The position numbers and the translations under genes were made by a program. This document shows, piece by piece, positions 28,287 through 38,360 of a DNA stretch of 64,000 bases. Each line of letters starts with the position of its first letter. The first letter of the stretch is position 1. The notes beneath the pieces were generated by a model, which had not been told where the DNA came from, searched no databases, and saw only the letters and a program-made list of their open reading frames with translations. Source of the DNA: Candidatus Synoicihabitans palmerolidicus (GTDB lineage: Bacteria; Verrucomicrobiota; Verrucomicrobiia; Opitutales; Opitutaceae); contig JAGGDC010000001.1 of the NCBI GenBank assembly GCA_020809425.1, positions 124,001-188,000 on the forward strand, given 5' to 3'.

Positions 28287-30020
28287 ATGAGCACAGAACA
28301 AGACGTACCGAAGCCCCTGGCAGCCAACGAAGGCATTAAATCAGCCTCTAATTTCCTGCGCGGAACCATCGCGGAAGAACTTCGGGATGAGTCCACAGGA
28401 GCGATATCTGAAGAAAATCAACAACTTACGAAGTTTCACGGGTTGTATCATACAGGACGACCGAGATGTGCGCATCGAGCGACGTCGAGCCAAGTTAGAG
28501 AAGGCGTTTTCTTTCATGCTGCGGGTTCGTTTACCGGGTGGGCGTTGCACACCCCAGCAATGGTTGGTCTTGGACCAATTGGCGGACAACCAAGCCAATG
28601 GCTCGTTGCGTCTGACGACGCGGCAGACTTTTCAGTTTCACGGCCTTTTGAAAGGCAACCTGAAGCCGTTATCAAGGGCATGCACGAGTCCCTGTTGGAT
28701 TTGATCGCAGCCTGCGGTGACGTAAACCGCAACATCATGGCGCCAGCGAATTCAGAGCGCGATGCGGCGCATGCGGCGATGTATGATCACGCTAAGAGTC
28801 TATCCGATTCCACCTTACCCAAGACCCGTGCTTACCACGAGATCTGGCTGGATGACGAATTGGTCGCCGGGGGAGAACCGGAGGAGGAGCCGCTGTATGG
28901 CGCGACCTATTTACCCCGTAAATTCAAGGTGGGTTTCGCAATTCCCCGTCCAATGACGTCGACGTCTACTCGCAGGATTTAGGGTTCATCGGTATCGTGG
29001 ATAACGGTGCATTGGTGGGTTACAATGTGACGATGGGCGGTGGTCTCGGCATGAGCCACGGCAACGAAGCGACTCATCCGCGTTTGGCAGACTTGGTGGG
29101 GTTCATCACATGCGACCAAGTGAATTTGATCGGAGAGGCCGTGATTGCCACACAACGCGATTACGGTGATCGCACGAATCGCCGGCACACCCGACTCAAA
29201 TATACCATCGAGAATCGTGGGATCGAGTGGTTCAAAGCTGAGGGCGAACGTCGTTCGGGAGTTACCGTTGGTCCGGCTCGGGAGGCGTCGTTTACGACGA
29301 TCCAAGATCCTCACGGCTGGTACGAATGCGCTGACGGCAATTGGGTTTACGGCCTGCACATCCTCAGCGGTCGCATCAAAGACCGGCATCAAAGACCGTG
29401 CAGGATGGTTGATGAAAACGGCGCTGCGCGAAGTCGCGGAGATTCATTCTGGGGACTTCTGTCTCACTCCCACGCAAAACATGACCATCTCGGGGGGGGA
29501 CGGCGGCGGAAAAGCCGCCGTGATTGAAGCAATCCTCGCAAAATATGGCTTGGATAAGGAAAACGAGCGCAGTCGTCTGCGTTTGAACGCTATGTCTTGC
29601 GTGGCTTTGCCGACCTGCGGACTGGCATTGGCGGAGAGTGAACGAGTGTTGCCGGAAGTGATTGAACGGGGTGAAACGATTTTGGAAGCCGCCGGACTGG
29701 CCGACGATGCGATCAGCCTACGGATGACGGGCTGTCCCAACGGGTGCGCTCGTCCTTATTTGGCCGAGATCGGATTTGTGGGTAAAGCGCCGGGCAAGTA
29801 CGCACTTTACATCGGAGCCAAATATAACGGCACCCGTCTGAATCGGATGATTTCGCCGAAAGCGACGATCGATGAATCCGTTGAGATGCGCACTCCCGTT
29901 ATTCAACGCTACACGAAGGAACGGAACGAGGGCGAAGAGTTCGGTGACTTCTGTCAGCGAGTGATATTACCCGACGATGCGACCACTCACAGCGTCGGAA
30001 CGACGGTAGCTCCAGTCTAG
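28287..30020 (+). pseudogene. siroheme sulfite/nitrite reductase (CysI/NirA-like), decayed
   Basis: Six-electron reductase with siroheme and a 4Fe-4S cluster. Readable pieces in order: [90 protein letters not shown] and RMTGCPNGCARPYLAEIGFV, the last two carrying the four cluster cysteines. Frame breaks: an extra base near 28450 (in TTGTATCATACAGG), a lost C near 28950, and an exact 13-bp duplication at 29373-29398. The C-terminus QRVILPDDATTHSV reaches a proper stop. The protein would be about 575 residues. Confidence 0.88.
29373..29398. repeat. 13-bp exact tandem duplication
   Basis: GCATCAAAGACCG occurs twice in direct succession (29373-29385, 29386-29398). Deleting one copy rejoins GRIKDR with AGWLMKTALREVAEIHSG in one frame of the reductase. 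Confidence 0.92.
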
Positions 30021-30629
30021 TTGGATGGGGGGCGAGGCGGAGACCGCTTCGCCCTCGATTGTTCAGAAACGGTGAGAAGAAATTATCGGAGCACATAGCT
30101 ACGCCGCCGCCGCAGATGGATTGGGCGACTTTTTTAGGAAGGAATGGGCGCGTCCTGCTGCGCAGGTTCGTCAGTTCCTGAAAGTGGAGCCGTCGGCCTC
30201 ATCCATTTAGTTCGCCGCGCGATTTGACCGAGAAAAGCACATCGAGATTTGGTGAGAGCGGTCTCAGGATTCAGGCGACGCGGCGGATTACTTGGTCTTA
30301 CCTCGCCTCACGGAGGGAGTCCCAAGGTTTGTGATTGAAGCTCAATACGATGGAGAAACCGAGAATTGCGACGACCCTTGGGCGGTACCCGTCGAAGCCA
30401 TGCTGGCGGGCGAATCGGGATACTTCGTGCCCATCTCGCTCCTCGCGCCTCATCAGGGCAACGATTCTGCGCATGCGCTATCTATCGCTGCAGAGTCGCG
30501 AGTCGATCGGCAGGGCGGGACGGCGCTTTGTCAGTGTTGGTTGATTTCCCGGTGCGACATGAAGCGTTCATGTGGAAATATTTGGCGGCCGCCCTGCTCT
30601 GATTTCTCGCTCGAAGAAGCGTTTTGAAA
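30021..30629. other. decayed stretch, no recognised gene
   Basis: About 610 bases between the reductase and the IS630-like element. Short open stretches exist on the plus strand (for instance EGVPRFVIEAQYDGETENCD from about 30313 and VDFPVRHEAFMWKYLAAALL near 30540) but stops interrupt every frame and no family is recognised. It probably contains the 5' part of a gene whose end survives beyond the element at 31844-31991. Confidence 0.4.
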
Positions 30630-30651
30630 TAGTGTGATGAGAGTTAATGAA

Positions 30652-31781
30652 CTATACTAAGAAAAGAGATGCGGCGGTGCGGGCGCGTTGGATTTTCTCC
30701 AGGATGGCGGAGCCTTCGGCCTTCCAAGTGTAGCGGGTGGGTTCGAGGTAGCGTGCGGCCATGTAGGTTTCGATGGCGTTGGTGAGGTCTCGAACGCTGG
30801 TGAAGCTGCCATCGCGGATACAATCGACGGTGAGGTCGCGGAAGAAGCGCTCCACTAGATTCAACCAGGAAGAGGATGTTGGAGTGCAGTGCAGTGGTGC
30901 AGTGCAGTGCGCTCGACGCCATGGGCTTTGGCATGCCGCTGATTGCGCCACTTTATCCAGCTCTTCACTTTGGCGTGCTTGTGGGTGGCGTAGTTGTCGA
31001 TGATCAGATGCAGGACCAAGCTGTCGGGTGCCTGCGCATCGATGTGCTTGAGGAAACCGAGCCATTCGCGGTGGGTATGCCGAGAGGCGGTGCGTCGCAT
31101 GATTTTGCCGTCCAGATAGCCGAGGACGGCGAATAGCGTGACCGTGCCGTGGCGGGTGTAATCGTGGGTGGCGGTTTTGATGTGCCCGATACCCAATGGC
31201 AGGCCCGGCTGGGAGCGCTCAAGCGCCTGGCACTGGCTTTTCTCGTCGCAACACAGCACCAAGGCCCGATCGGGCGGATTCAGATACAAGCCGATGACAT
31301 CCCAAAACTTGGCCTCGAAGTTCCGGTCACGCGACAACTTGAACGTTCGTCGCAAATGTGGCTTCAGGTCGTTGGCCCGCCACAGACGCTGCACGGAGTG
31401 GGCCGACACCCCCTTGGCCTTGGCCATCGCCCGTGAGGACCAGCGGGTGCGCCCGGCCGGGGGGGTTGCGTGACCTCAGTGACGATCTGAGCGCGAATCG
31501 CCACATCCACACTCGGCTTCCGGCCCGAACGTCTCGCTTCGGCCCATCCAGCCAACCCTGCCTCACGAAATCGCTTTTCCCACTTCGCCACCACCGGACG
31601 ATTCACTCCGATCTGAGCAGCCACCGTCTCCTGGCTTTTCCCTTCGGCCCGCAACAACACGATGCGCGCCGATGCGCGCCCGCCTGACCTCCTGTTGCGG
31701 CGTGGTCGGGCGTTTGAGCATCTGTTCAAGTTCTTGATGCTGCGCGGCATCAATGATTAGCGGATTAACAGGGCGGGCCAT
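30652..31781 (-). pseudogene. IS630-family transposase, decayed
   Basis: Start MARPVNPLIIDAAQHQELEQ at 31781, then an HTH (IGVNRPVVAKWEKRFREAGL), then a DDE core: LVLCCDEKSQCQALERSQPG, LHLIIDNYATHKHAKVKSWI and, in another frame, PTSSSWLNLVERFFRDLTVD. Breaks: an exact 10-bp duplication at 31661-31680, a seven-base G run (plus strand) near 31462, and a 13-bp duplication of GTGCAGTGCAGTG at 30884-30909 among further indels. Probably inactive. Confidence 0.85.
31661..31680. repeat. 10-bp exact tandem duplication
   Basis: GATGCGCGCC twice in direct succession. Deleting one copy joins TTPQQEVRRARI with VLLRAEGKSQETVAAQIG in the IS630 transposase. Confidence 0.9.
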
Positions 31782-31843
31782 GCACCCATCCTGCACTACT
31801 ATTTTTATTTCGTCGTATAGCTAATTAACTCCCACTACACTAG

Positions 31844-31991
31844 CTATTTGGATTCGACTGCAAATCGGATTCTCAGCGAACGACTGGGCGAACTGTATTC
31901 ATTCGAAATTTCGCAGCGTCATCGGCGGTGGAATTTTGAAGAAAGACGTTGCGATAACGTGTTCATTTCCGAGGTGAAGGTGTTTTTGTGA
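31844..31991 (+). pseudogene. 3' fragment of an unidentified gene cut by the IS630-like element
   Basis: A coherent frame of 48 codons, SYLDSTANRILSERLGELYS to NVFISEVKVFL, ends in TGA at 31989. It starts exactly at the element boundary. The family is not recognised. The following 31992-32153 holds nothing recognised. Confidence 0.4.
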
Positions 31992-32153
31992 GGAGGGTTC
32001 CTTGGCTGGGATTTTTGCGCGCTTCGCCTGCTTTGGGTGCAGTCCTCATGGAGGCTCCTTGGGGGGAGGCACACGCGTGGCAATAGCCGTATTCAGTCCG
32101 GGTAATTCAGAATAAGTCCGTGCGTACATTGACCCTTTATAGGATCTTGCGAT

Positions 32154-34224
32154 ATGGGGAGTAGTGAGCTGCAAACGAAGCTGATGTCCAGTCGCTCCCT
32201 AGTGCTTCCGACTTTTGTTACCCGAAACCGCGCCCTGTGGTGGGTTGGCCTAGTGACCGTGCTGATCGCGACTTGTTTTGCGATCTACACGCAGCATGCG
32301 TGGGAAGATGATTACATCACTTATCGATCCAGCCGAAATTTGGCTGAAGGGAATGGCTTGGTCTTCAATGTCGGAGAACGGGTTCATACGTTTACTTCGC
32401 CGCTCGGGGTATTGTTGCCCGCTCTCGCCTCGTGGCTTACCGGAACCGAGTCTGACCAAGGAGCGCTTTGGCTTTATCGGTCGATGAGTATTTTGGCCTT
32501 GGCCGGCGCGGTCGTTCTATTGGTGGCCGTCGCTCGCCGTGCCAAGTTACCAGTGGTGGCGATTTTTTTTGCTGGTTGGGTGGATGTCCACGGATGTGAA
32601 GACGGGGGATTTTACCATCAATGGAATGAAGACCGGTTGGTTGGTGCTATTTCTGGCTTACGCTCTTTGGGCTCATTTGGGTGGCGCGTTGGCTTGGCGT
32701 CATCTCGGTCTGGCTTGGGCCGATCTCATGTGGACCCGACCCGACAGTTTTATTTATATCACTCTGATGGCGTTTGCCGTGCTGGTCGTCGGCACTGCCA
32801 CAACCAAGACGACTCGTCGAGAATTGGTGCTTTGTTTTTTAAAGGCGGGATTGCTCACCACGGTGTTGTATTTGCCGTGGTTTATCGGGGCCTGGATCTA
32901 TTATGGCTCGCCGGTGCCGCATACGGTCGTGGCCAAAGGGGGATTGGCGGCGCCCATCACGGTTGAGCGAATTTGGCGGACGCTTTGGGATTTGTTCTCC
33001 GTCGGTTGGAGAGGGGAGGTTTCGTCAACTGGAGCCTTTATGCCGGCCTATTTTCAAATGGGCGGATGGCCGTTGATGCTGGAGCGGGGAGCGCGAATTT
33101 TATCCGGTTTGACGGTGGTGCGGTGTTTGATTCCGGGAGTGGGCAAGTTGGTGCGTATCTGCTCGTTCGTCTTTCTGGGTTGCCACCTTTATCTAAGTGT
33201 CGCGCCGTATTTTCCGTTTCCGTGGTATCTACCCGCAGTCACCCCTTTCGCGGTGATGGCGTGGGCGGGCTTGGTGGCCCGGATTTGGCCGCAGGACGAT
33301 CGAGGCTGGAGGCGAGTTGCCCGCGGGGGGTGATGGTGGTCGTGGCAATGGTGCTGACTACCAGTGTTTGGATTACTTGGCAATCGGCGCGCCAATTGCG
33401 GCAGCAGCAGCGTTTCGTGGAGGAAGGTAACCGGCAGGCGATCGGTGAGTTTTTACGTCAGCACTCCAAGCCGGGAGAAACTGTATTTTTGGAACCACTG
33501 GGCGACATCGGCTATTTCTCGGGTCTTCGAACGCTGGATTTCACCGGTATGTCCTCTCCTGAAACGGTGGCTGCTCGCCAACTGGTAGGCAACGGCTGGC
33601 GGGCGCTGATTGGGTATTTGCATCCGGACTGGATCGTGCTCCGGCCGCGCGAGTTTTCCATGATGCATCCCGAGACGACTTGGAGCCTGGAATCGGTTTA
33701 TGAGCGTGTGGCAGTTTTCGATCAGACTGCGGATATCGAGCCGTTGGACGTTCGAGGGAAACCGTATTTGACGCACGATGCCGCTTTTTTCGTATTCCAT
33801 CGTCGCCCGGTGATCAGCAAAAGTTTTCTGCGATATCGAATCGAATCCGATGTGGACGTGCAGCCCTCGCAAGTCGGTGACCGTTCGGTGGTCATGATTC
33901 ATGCTGGCGGACAGGCTTGGGACCCCCGTTCCTCCCGGTAGTCATCGTTTATCGCTATCGTATGGATTCCTGCCTGGGGCGGGTCAGGGAGAGCTGCGTT
34001 TCGGTGGCGTGCGCTTTGGCTTTGAAGTGAAGGACGGACTCCGCATCGAGCCACTGGCGTTGATTGATCTGTTGCCTCGCGAGGATGACGGAGTGACTTG
34101 GAAGGATTGGACCGTAACACTGCCGGACGGGCTTTCCGAGGAGGAGGTATTTCGTCTGGTGATCGATCCAGGCAATGATGCCCAGAAGGACTGGACTTTC
34201 GTGACTGCGCCCGTTTTTGAGTAA
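32154..34224 (+). pseudogene. GT-C-type polytopic membrane glycosyltransferase-like protein, decayed
   Basis: Long membrane protein split over at least four frames. N-terminus: WWVGLVTVLIATCFAIYTQH, then AWEDDYITYRSSRNLAEGNG (the acidic loop of GT-C mannosyl/arabinosyl-type transferases) and VGERVHTFTSPLGVLLPALA. Frame breaks near 32575 (a T run), 33330 (a six-base G run) and 33930 (after GGQAWDP). The middle holds many membrane helices (LVLFLAYALWAHLGGALAWR, LLTTVLYLPWFIGAWIYYG), the end is a soluble beta-rich domain (GELRFGGVRFGFEVKDGLRI). The GT-C assignment is by overall pattern. Confidence 0.65.
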
Positions 34225-34229
34225 GCGCT

Positions 34230-34991
34230 TTAACGCCGGACGGGCACCTCGTGTTCAGCCAAGTAGGCTTTGACTTGAGGGACGGTGAGTTCGCCGAAGT
34301 GGAACAGACTGGCCGCCAGCACGGCGCTGGCGTGGCCGGCCTCGAGGGCTTCTGCAAAGTGAGGGAGCTCTCCGGCGCCGCCGCTGGCGATGACCGGCAC
34401 CGAAACGGCGTCGCTGATAGCGCGGGTCAGAGGCACGTCATAACCGGTTTTCATGCCATCACAATCCATGCTGGTCAGGAGAATTTCACCGGCCCCCAAA
34501 GCAACCGCGTTTTGGGCCCAGGCTAACGCGTCAAGTTCGGTTGGGTTACGCCCCCCGTGAGTGTAGACACGCCAAGACTGGCCATCGGGTTCTCGTTTGG
34601 CGTCGATGGCCACTACGATGCATTGAGCGCCAAATCGTTCCGAGGCGTGGCGAATCAATTCGGGGTTTTTAATGGCGGCTGTGTTGAGGGAGACTTTGTC
34701 AGCGCCCGATTTCAGCATGGCTTCAATATCGGCAACAGTGCGCAGTCCGCCTCCGACCGTGAGCGGCATAAAGCACTGTTCGGCGGTGGCCGCGACGACG
34801 TTGTGCATGATGGACCGGCCGTCGCTGGATGCGGTGATATCGAGGAATACAAGTTCATCCACACCTTGAGCATCGTAGGCTTTGGCACATTCGACCGGGT
34901 CACCGGCATCTCGTAGTTCCTGAAATTTGACTCCCTTGACCACGCGACCGTTGGTCACGTCGAGGCAGGGAATGATACGTCGGGCGAGCAT
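34230..34991 (-). CDS. hisF: imidazole glycerol phosphate synthase cyclase subunit
   Basis: Cyclase half of the HisFH complex in histidine synthesis and AICAR production. 253 residues, a TIM barrel with catalytic D11 ([20 protein letters not shown]) and the second Asp in [11 protein letters not shown]. Phosphate loops ITVGGGLRT (seen as [17 protein letters not shown]) and PVIASGGAG are present. No other his genes are next to it; it ends six bases from the decayed membrane gene on the other strand. Intact. Confidence 0.97.
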   Translation of the reverse strand: MLARRIIPCLDVTNGRVVKGVKFQELRDAGDPVECAKAYDAQGVDELVFLDITASSDGRSIMHNVVAATAEQCFMPLTVGGGLRTVADIEAMLKSGADKVSLNTAAIKNPELIRHASERFGAQCIVVAIDAKREPDGQSWRVYTHGGRNPTELDALAWAQNAVALGAGEILLTSMDCDGMKTGYDVPLTRAISDAVSVPVIASGGAGELPHFAEALEAGHASAVLAASLFHFGELTVPQVKAYLAEHEVPVRR

Positions 34992-35086
34992 GACTTTGGA
35001 AGTGTCACGTTTTCAGTAATTCAAGTATCGAGGAGGTTGATTTCCTTGGTTACTTGGAACCTTGAAACTTTGAGCCGGTTGGCAGC

Positions 35087-36877
35087 TTAATCCAATTCCG
35101 TGACGTCGGGTTCGAAGCTGACAGCAAGTCGGTAGACGTTGCCCGGGCGCATGATCAATGGATGGTCGCGTTCGAGTGTCTGCAGATAGTGGACTTTGCC
35201 GTAATTGGTGCGATACGTGGGATCGTTGGTAACGACTTCGGTTTCCTGCCAGATTGCCTGAAAATCGTCTTTGGTCACGTTGCAGCGATGGCCTTCCGGG
35301 CCGAGTGCCAGCGAACCACCGACATGGTAGACCGAGTGAGGTGCGGCGATGGCGAGCATGAAACGGAAGCGATCGAGGGTCACCTGTTGCTTCACGGTGT
35401 AGGAAAATTCGGCGCTAATTTTCGGACCAGCGAAATTCCACTGTACTTTGACCGATCCAACCCCCTTCAGGATTTCCTGTTCGGCGGTGATCAGATCAGG
35501 CTGTTCGTAGCGGAAAAAGAAACTACGTCGCAGGCCGAGCCCAGTGACGCAATTGCGACCATAAAAGGCGGGGATCGTGACCTGATCGCCGAAGGTAAGT
35601 TCGGGGATCATGATCGGAACGTAGACGTTGTTGGGCCAATCGAATACTCCCGGGCAATGGGGGAAAGGCAGAGAGTCCGAAGTGGCGGCCCCGCCGGCGG
35701 TGATCAGAGGGATCTGCGCATGCAAACCACTGCCAGCATCACGGTAGAGAAATACACCCTGTTCCTTACGATTGGATTTATCGAAAATCACAAAGCGACC
35801 GGTGGTGCGGGGCGGCTCGATTTTAGCGGCGCCGGTCGGCATATGCACGGCCTTGGCGAGGCGAGACCACTGGCAGAGATAGCGAGCGGCGTCGAAATTG
35901 GAGAGACGGGTGGTGTGACCTTCGAAGGCGGTGCGTTCTCTGTCGCGAACGTCGAGGAAGCCATGTTCCTGATCCAGATAGGTCTGGTAGAAGAAGAGGA
36001 AGAGGCGGCGAAGGACGTCGAAATACTTCGGCTTCAATTCGTCCGCGATCCAGCCGTCACGCAGGCCTTGGAGAATCAAGCTAATGCAGTGCATTTGACC
36101 ATAGGCGCCAGCGGCGCGGCCAAAAGCCCAGCCCAGACCGTCGGCCCGGACGAGATCTGGCATCATCTTGATGTATTTCTCAGCGTAGGTGCGCAGAGTG
36201 GGGAGCTTGCGATCGCGCACACCGCTGTTGGCGTGGAGTTGCAGAGCTGAGCGCATGAACACGAGGGACATGACACCGTAGAGATTGAAGTGGCCGCCGA
36301 TACCATCGGTGGCGTTATCGACGAAGCCGTTGGAACTGGTCTGCTTGACGCGCTCGACGAATCGTTCGATGAGGCGGGAAGTTTCGTCCTTCTTGGACAG
36401 ACCGAAGGAGAAGCGGGCGACCGCCTTGGCGATATTGAAAGCCTGCCAGTGGTTGTCGTAGTCCGAGCGGTGGAGCAGGGACTTGTCGATTCGCTCCTGT
36501 GTCTCGGGCACGAGTCGTTTCCAGACCGGGTTGCGCTCCTTGGAAGGACCAAAGCACAGCAGACCGAGCGAGGCATAGGCCAAACCGTTTTCGACGGCGG
36601 GCTCGGTGAACATCTGCGCGGTGATGGTGCGGGCAGCCAGATCGACGATATCGTAACCATCCAGAGAGGACTCACCGGTTACACGGTAGTATTCGCCCAA
36701 TGCGAAAGCGACGTGGCCCGGCTCATCGACGCGAGAGTCTTCGCCTTCAACAGGACGGAGAGTCCCGTCTGGCTGGATGGAATCAAAATTGTGGCCCAAA
36801 ATGGAACGGGCCATATCGAGGCATTGCTCGGAAAAACTGTGCATACGGATCGGAATGCGACGTGGGGCCGTCGGCAC
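35087..36877 (-). CDS. large soluble protein of unknown function
   Basis: 596 residues, no membrane segment or clear signal peptide (MPTAPRRIPIRMHSFSEQCL). The N-terminal 350 residues are helix-rich with aromatic repeats (EYYRVTGESSLDGYDIVDLA, DNHWQAFNIAKAVARFSFGL, FYQTYLDQEHGFLDVRDRER), suggesting an alpha/alpha toroid such as those in heparinase-like or other polysaccharide-active proteins. The C-terminal 240 residues are beta-rich (SVKVQWNFAGPKISAEFSYT). That architecture is an inference; I recognise no catalytic motif. It lies downstream of rho with a terminator between. The clean frame in a decaying neighbourhood suggests it is under selection. Confidence 0.6.
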   Translation of the reverse strand: MPTAPRRIPIRMHSFSEQCLDMARSILGHNFDSIQPDGTLRPVEGEDSRVDEPGHVAFALGEYYRVTGESSLDGYDIVDLAARTITAQMFTEPAVENGLAYASLGLLCFGPSKERNPVWKRLVPETQERIDKSLLHRSDYDNHWQAFNIAKAVARFSFGLSKKDETSRLIERFVERVKQTSSNGFVDNATDGIGGHFNLYGVMSLVFMRSALQLHANSGVRDRKLPTLRTYAEKYIKMMPDLVRADGLGWAFGRAAGAYGQMHCISLILQGLRDGWIADELKPKYFDVLRRLFLFFYQTYLDQEHGFLDVRDRERTAFEGHTTRLSNFDAARYLCQWSRLAKAVHMPTGAAKIEPPRTTGRFVIFDKSNRKEQGVFLYRDAGSGLHAQIPLITAGGAATSDSLPFPHCPGVFDWPNNVYVPIMIPELTFGDQVTIPAFYGRNCVTGLGLRRSFFFRYEQPDLITAEQEILKGVGSVKVQWNFAGPKISAEFSYTVKQQVTLDRFRFMLAIAAPHSVYHVGGSLALGPEGHRCNVTKDDFQAIWQETEVVTNDPTYRTNYGKVHYLQTLERDHPLIMRPGNVYRLAVSFEPDVTELD

Positions 36878-36960
36878 GTCGGCGGCGAACGGAAGGGATG
36901 TTTGTTCAGGGTTTTGCAGCGCTGCGCAAGAGGGAAAAGGGGTCTCTTTGCGTTGGGAGC

Positions 36961-36992
36961 AAAAAACAACGTCGGACCTAAGCCCAACGTTG
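36961..36992 (-). terminator. rho-independent terminator after rho
   Basis: On the minus strand CAACGT...ACGTTG (36992-36967) encloses an inner GGGC/GTCC pairing and is followed by TTTTTT (36966-36961), about 30 bases after the rho stop. Confidence 0.7.
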
Positions 36993-37021
36993 CCAAAATG
37001 GTTAGATGAAAACCGCCATAA

Positions 37022-38215
37022 TTAGCGGGAGATGAGTTTGAGGAACTCGGCGTTGGTTTTGGTCTTGGAGAGTCGAGCCACCATGGTTTCGGTGGCTTCC
37101 TCAATGCGTTGTTGCACGAGGGCTCGACGGAAAAAATGGATACTGTCGAGGTCGTCGGCGTCCATGAGCATCTCCTCCTTGCGGGTGCCGGAACCCTGGA
37201 TGTTGATGGCGGGCCAGATGCGCATTTCGGCACATTTACGATCCAACACCAAGTCGCTGTTACCGGTTCCTTTAAACTCTTGAAAGATCACGTCGTCCAT
37301 CCGGCTGCCAGTCTCCACGAGGATGGACGCAACGATGGTGAGTGAGCCTGCTTCCTCGGTGTTACGCGCCGACGCAAAAAGTTGGCGGGGCTTCTCGAGG
37401 GCGCGCACATCCAGACCTCCGGATCCAGTACGGCCGGAGTTGCGAAGAGTGTTGTGGGCGCGAGCGAGGCGGGTCAGGGAATCGAGGAACAGGACAACGT
37501 CCTTGCCGCACTCGACGAGGCGTTTGGCACGTTCGATGGCCATATCGGCGATGCGAATGTGACTTTGGACCTGCTCGTCATTGGAGGAGGCCCAGACTTC
37601 GGCGTTCACGCTGCGTTTGAAATCGGTCACTTCTTCAGGGCGTTCGTCGACCAAAAGGATCATGACGTGGCACTCGGGATGGTTCTCGATGACGCCCAGG
37701 GCCATATCACGAAGCAGGGTGGTTTTGCCGGTGCGAGGTGGGGCGACCACCAAGCCGCGGGTACCTTTGCCAATGGGGCAGAAGAGGTCGACGGCACGGG
37801 TGGTCATGCGGCCATCCTTGGTTTCGAGCTTTAAATGCTCTTCGGGAGAGAGGGTGGTGAAGTTGAGGAAGTCCCACTTGGCCTTGCGATCGTGGATGGA
37901 AAGGTCGTCGATCGTGTCGATGAATTTCATCTTGGGATCGGGGAAGCGCCCCTCGGCCGGGTAAGCACGCCCCGCGATCATGCTGCCTTGGCGTAGTTTA
38001 AAACGACGAATGAGCTCCTGGGGGACAAAAACATGGGTCTGGGGGCGTTTGCCGTAGCGCTTCAAATCGAGCAGAACGCCGTTGCCGCCTTTCTGTTTGT
38101 CGATGTCGAGGACGCCCTCAACGAGGACAAGGTGGTCCTGAGGTTCGGGAGCGGAGGCGTTGTCGTTATCTGACTGGGACGGAGCCATTTCGGTGTTGTC
38201 GTTGAATTTATCCAT
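37022..38215 (-). CDS. rho: transcription termination factor Rho
   Basis: Hexameric RNA helicase that ends transcription. 397 residues. A short acidic N-terminal tail leads into the cold-shock-type RNA-binding domain (EGVLDIDKQKGGNGVLLDLK), then the ATPase: Walker A APPRTGKTTLLRDMA, LLVDERPEEVTDF, Walker B DVVLFLDSLTRLARA, Q-loop LDVRALEKPRQLFASARNTE, R-loop GTGNSDLVLDRK. No large N-terminal insertion of the kind seen in some high-GC Rho proteins. Intact. Confidence 0.97.
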   Translation of the reverse strand: MDKFNDNTEMAPSQSDNDNASAPEPQDHLVLVEGVLDIDKQKGGNGVLLDLKRYGKRPQTHVFVPQELIRRFKLRQGSMIAGRAYPAEGRFPDPKMKFIDTIDDLSIHDRKAKWDFLNFTTLSPEEHLKLETKDGRMTTRAVDLFCPIGKGTRGLVVAPPRTGKTTLLRDMALGVIENHPECHVMILLVDERPEEVTDFKRSVNAEVWASSNDEQVQSHIRIADMAIERAKRLVECGKDVVLFLDSLTRLARAHNTLRNSGRTGSGGLDVRALEKPRQLFASARNTEEAGSLTIVASILVETGSRMDDVIFQEFKGTGNSDLVLDRKCAEMRIWPAINIQGSGTRKEEMLMDADDLDSIHFFRRALVQQRIEEATETMVARLSKTKTNAEFLKLISR

Positions 38216-38360
38216 TATTCAAAAATGAGGGGTGGCACAGCAAAGAAGACCGGACGGACGGACGGAGGACGCACGCTTGATACGGGCATCGGGACAACAC
38301 GCAGGCCCGGTTAAAATAGCCGCGGTTCTAGTTATCCCCAAACCACAGCGATCCCCAAAA

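Larger units (their letters stand above)
30630..31842 (-). mobile_element. IS630-like element
   Basis: Bounded by imperfect terminal repeats: TAGTGTGATGAGAGTTAAT at 30630 and, read inward from 31842, TAGTGTAGTGGGAGTTAAT, both beginning with the TA expected for IS630/mariner-type insertion. It encodes one decayed transposase. It sits inside an unidentified gene. Confidence 0.75.

Noticed and set aside
29488..29496. Eight-base G run as a frameshift in the reductase
   Set aside because: The frame reads through it consistently (TISGGDGGGKAAV), so it does not need to be a break, although its length may be uncertain.
30021..30630. Possible sigma factor or sulfur-pathway gene after the reductase
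   Set aside because: Fragments suggest former coding sequence but no motif of any specific family could be confirmed.
30884..30909. GTGCAGTGCAGTG repeats as a CRISPR or regulatory array
   Set aside because: Only two adjacent copies with no spacers, inside a transposase gene; it is a tandem duplication.
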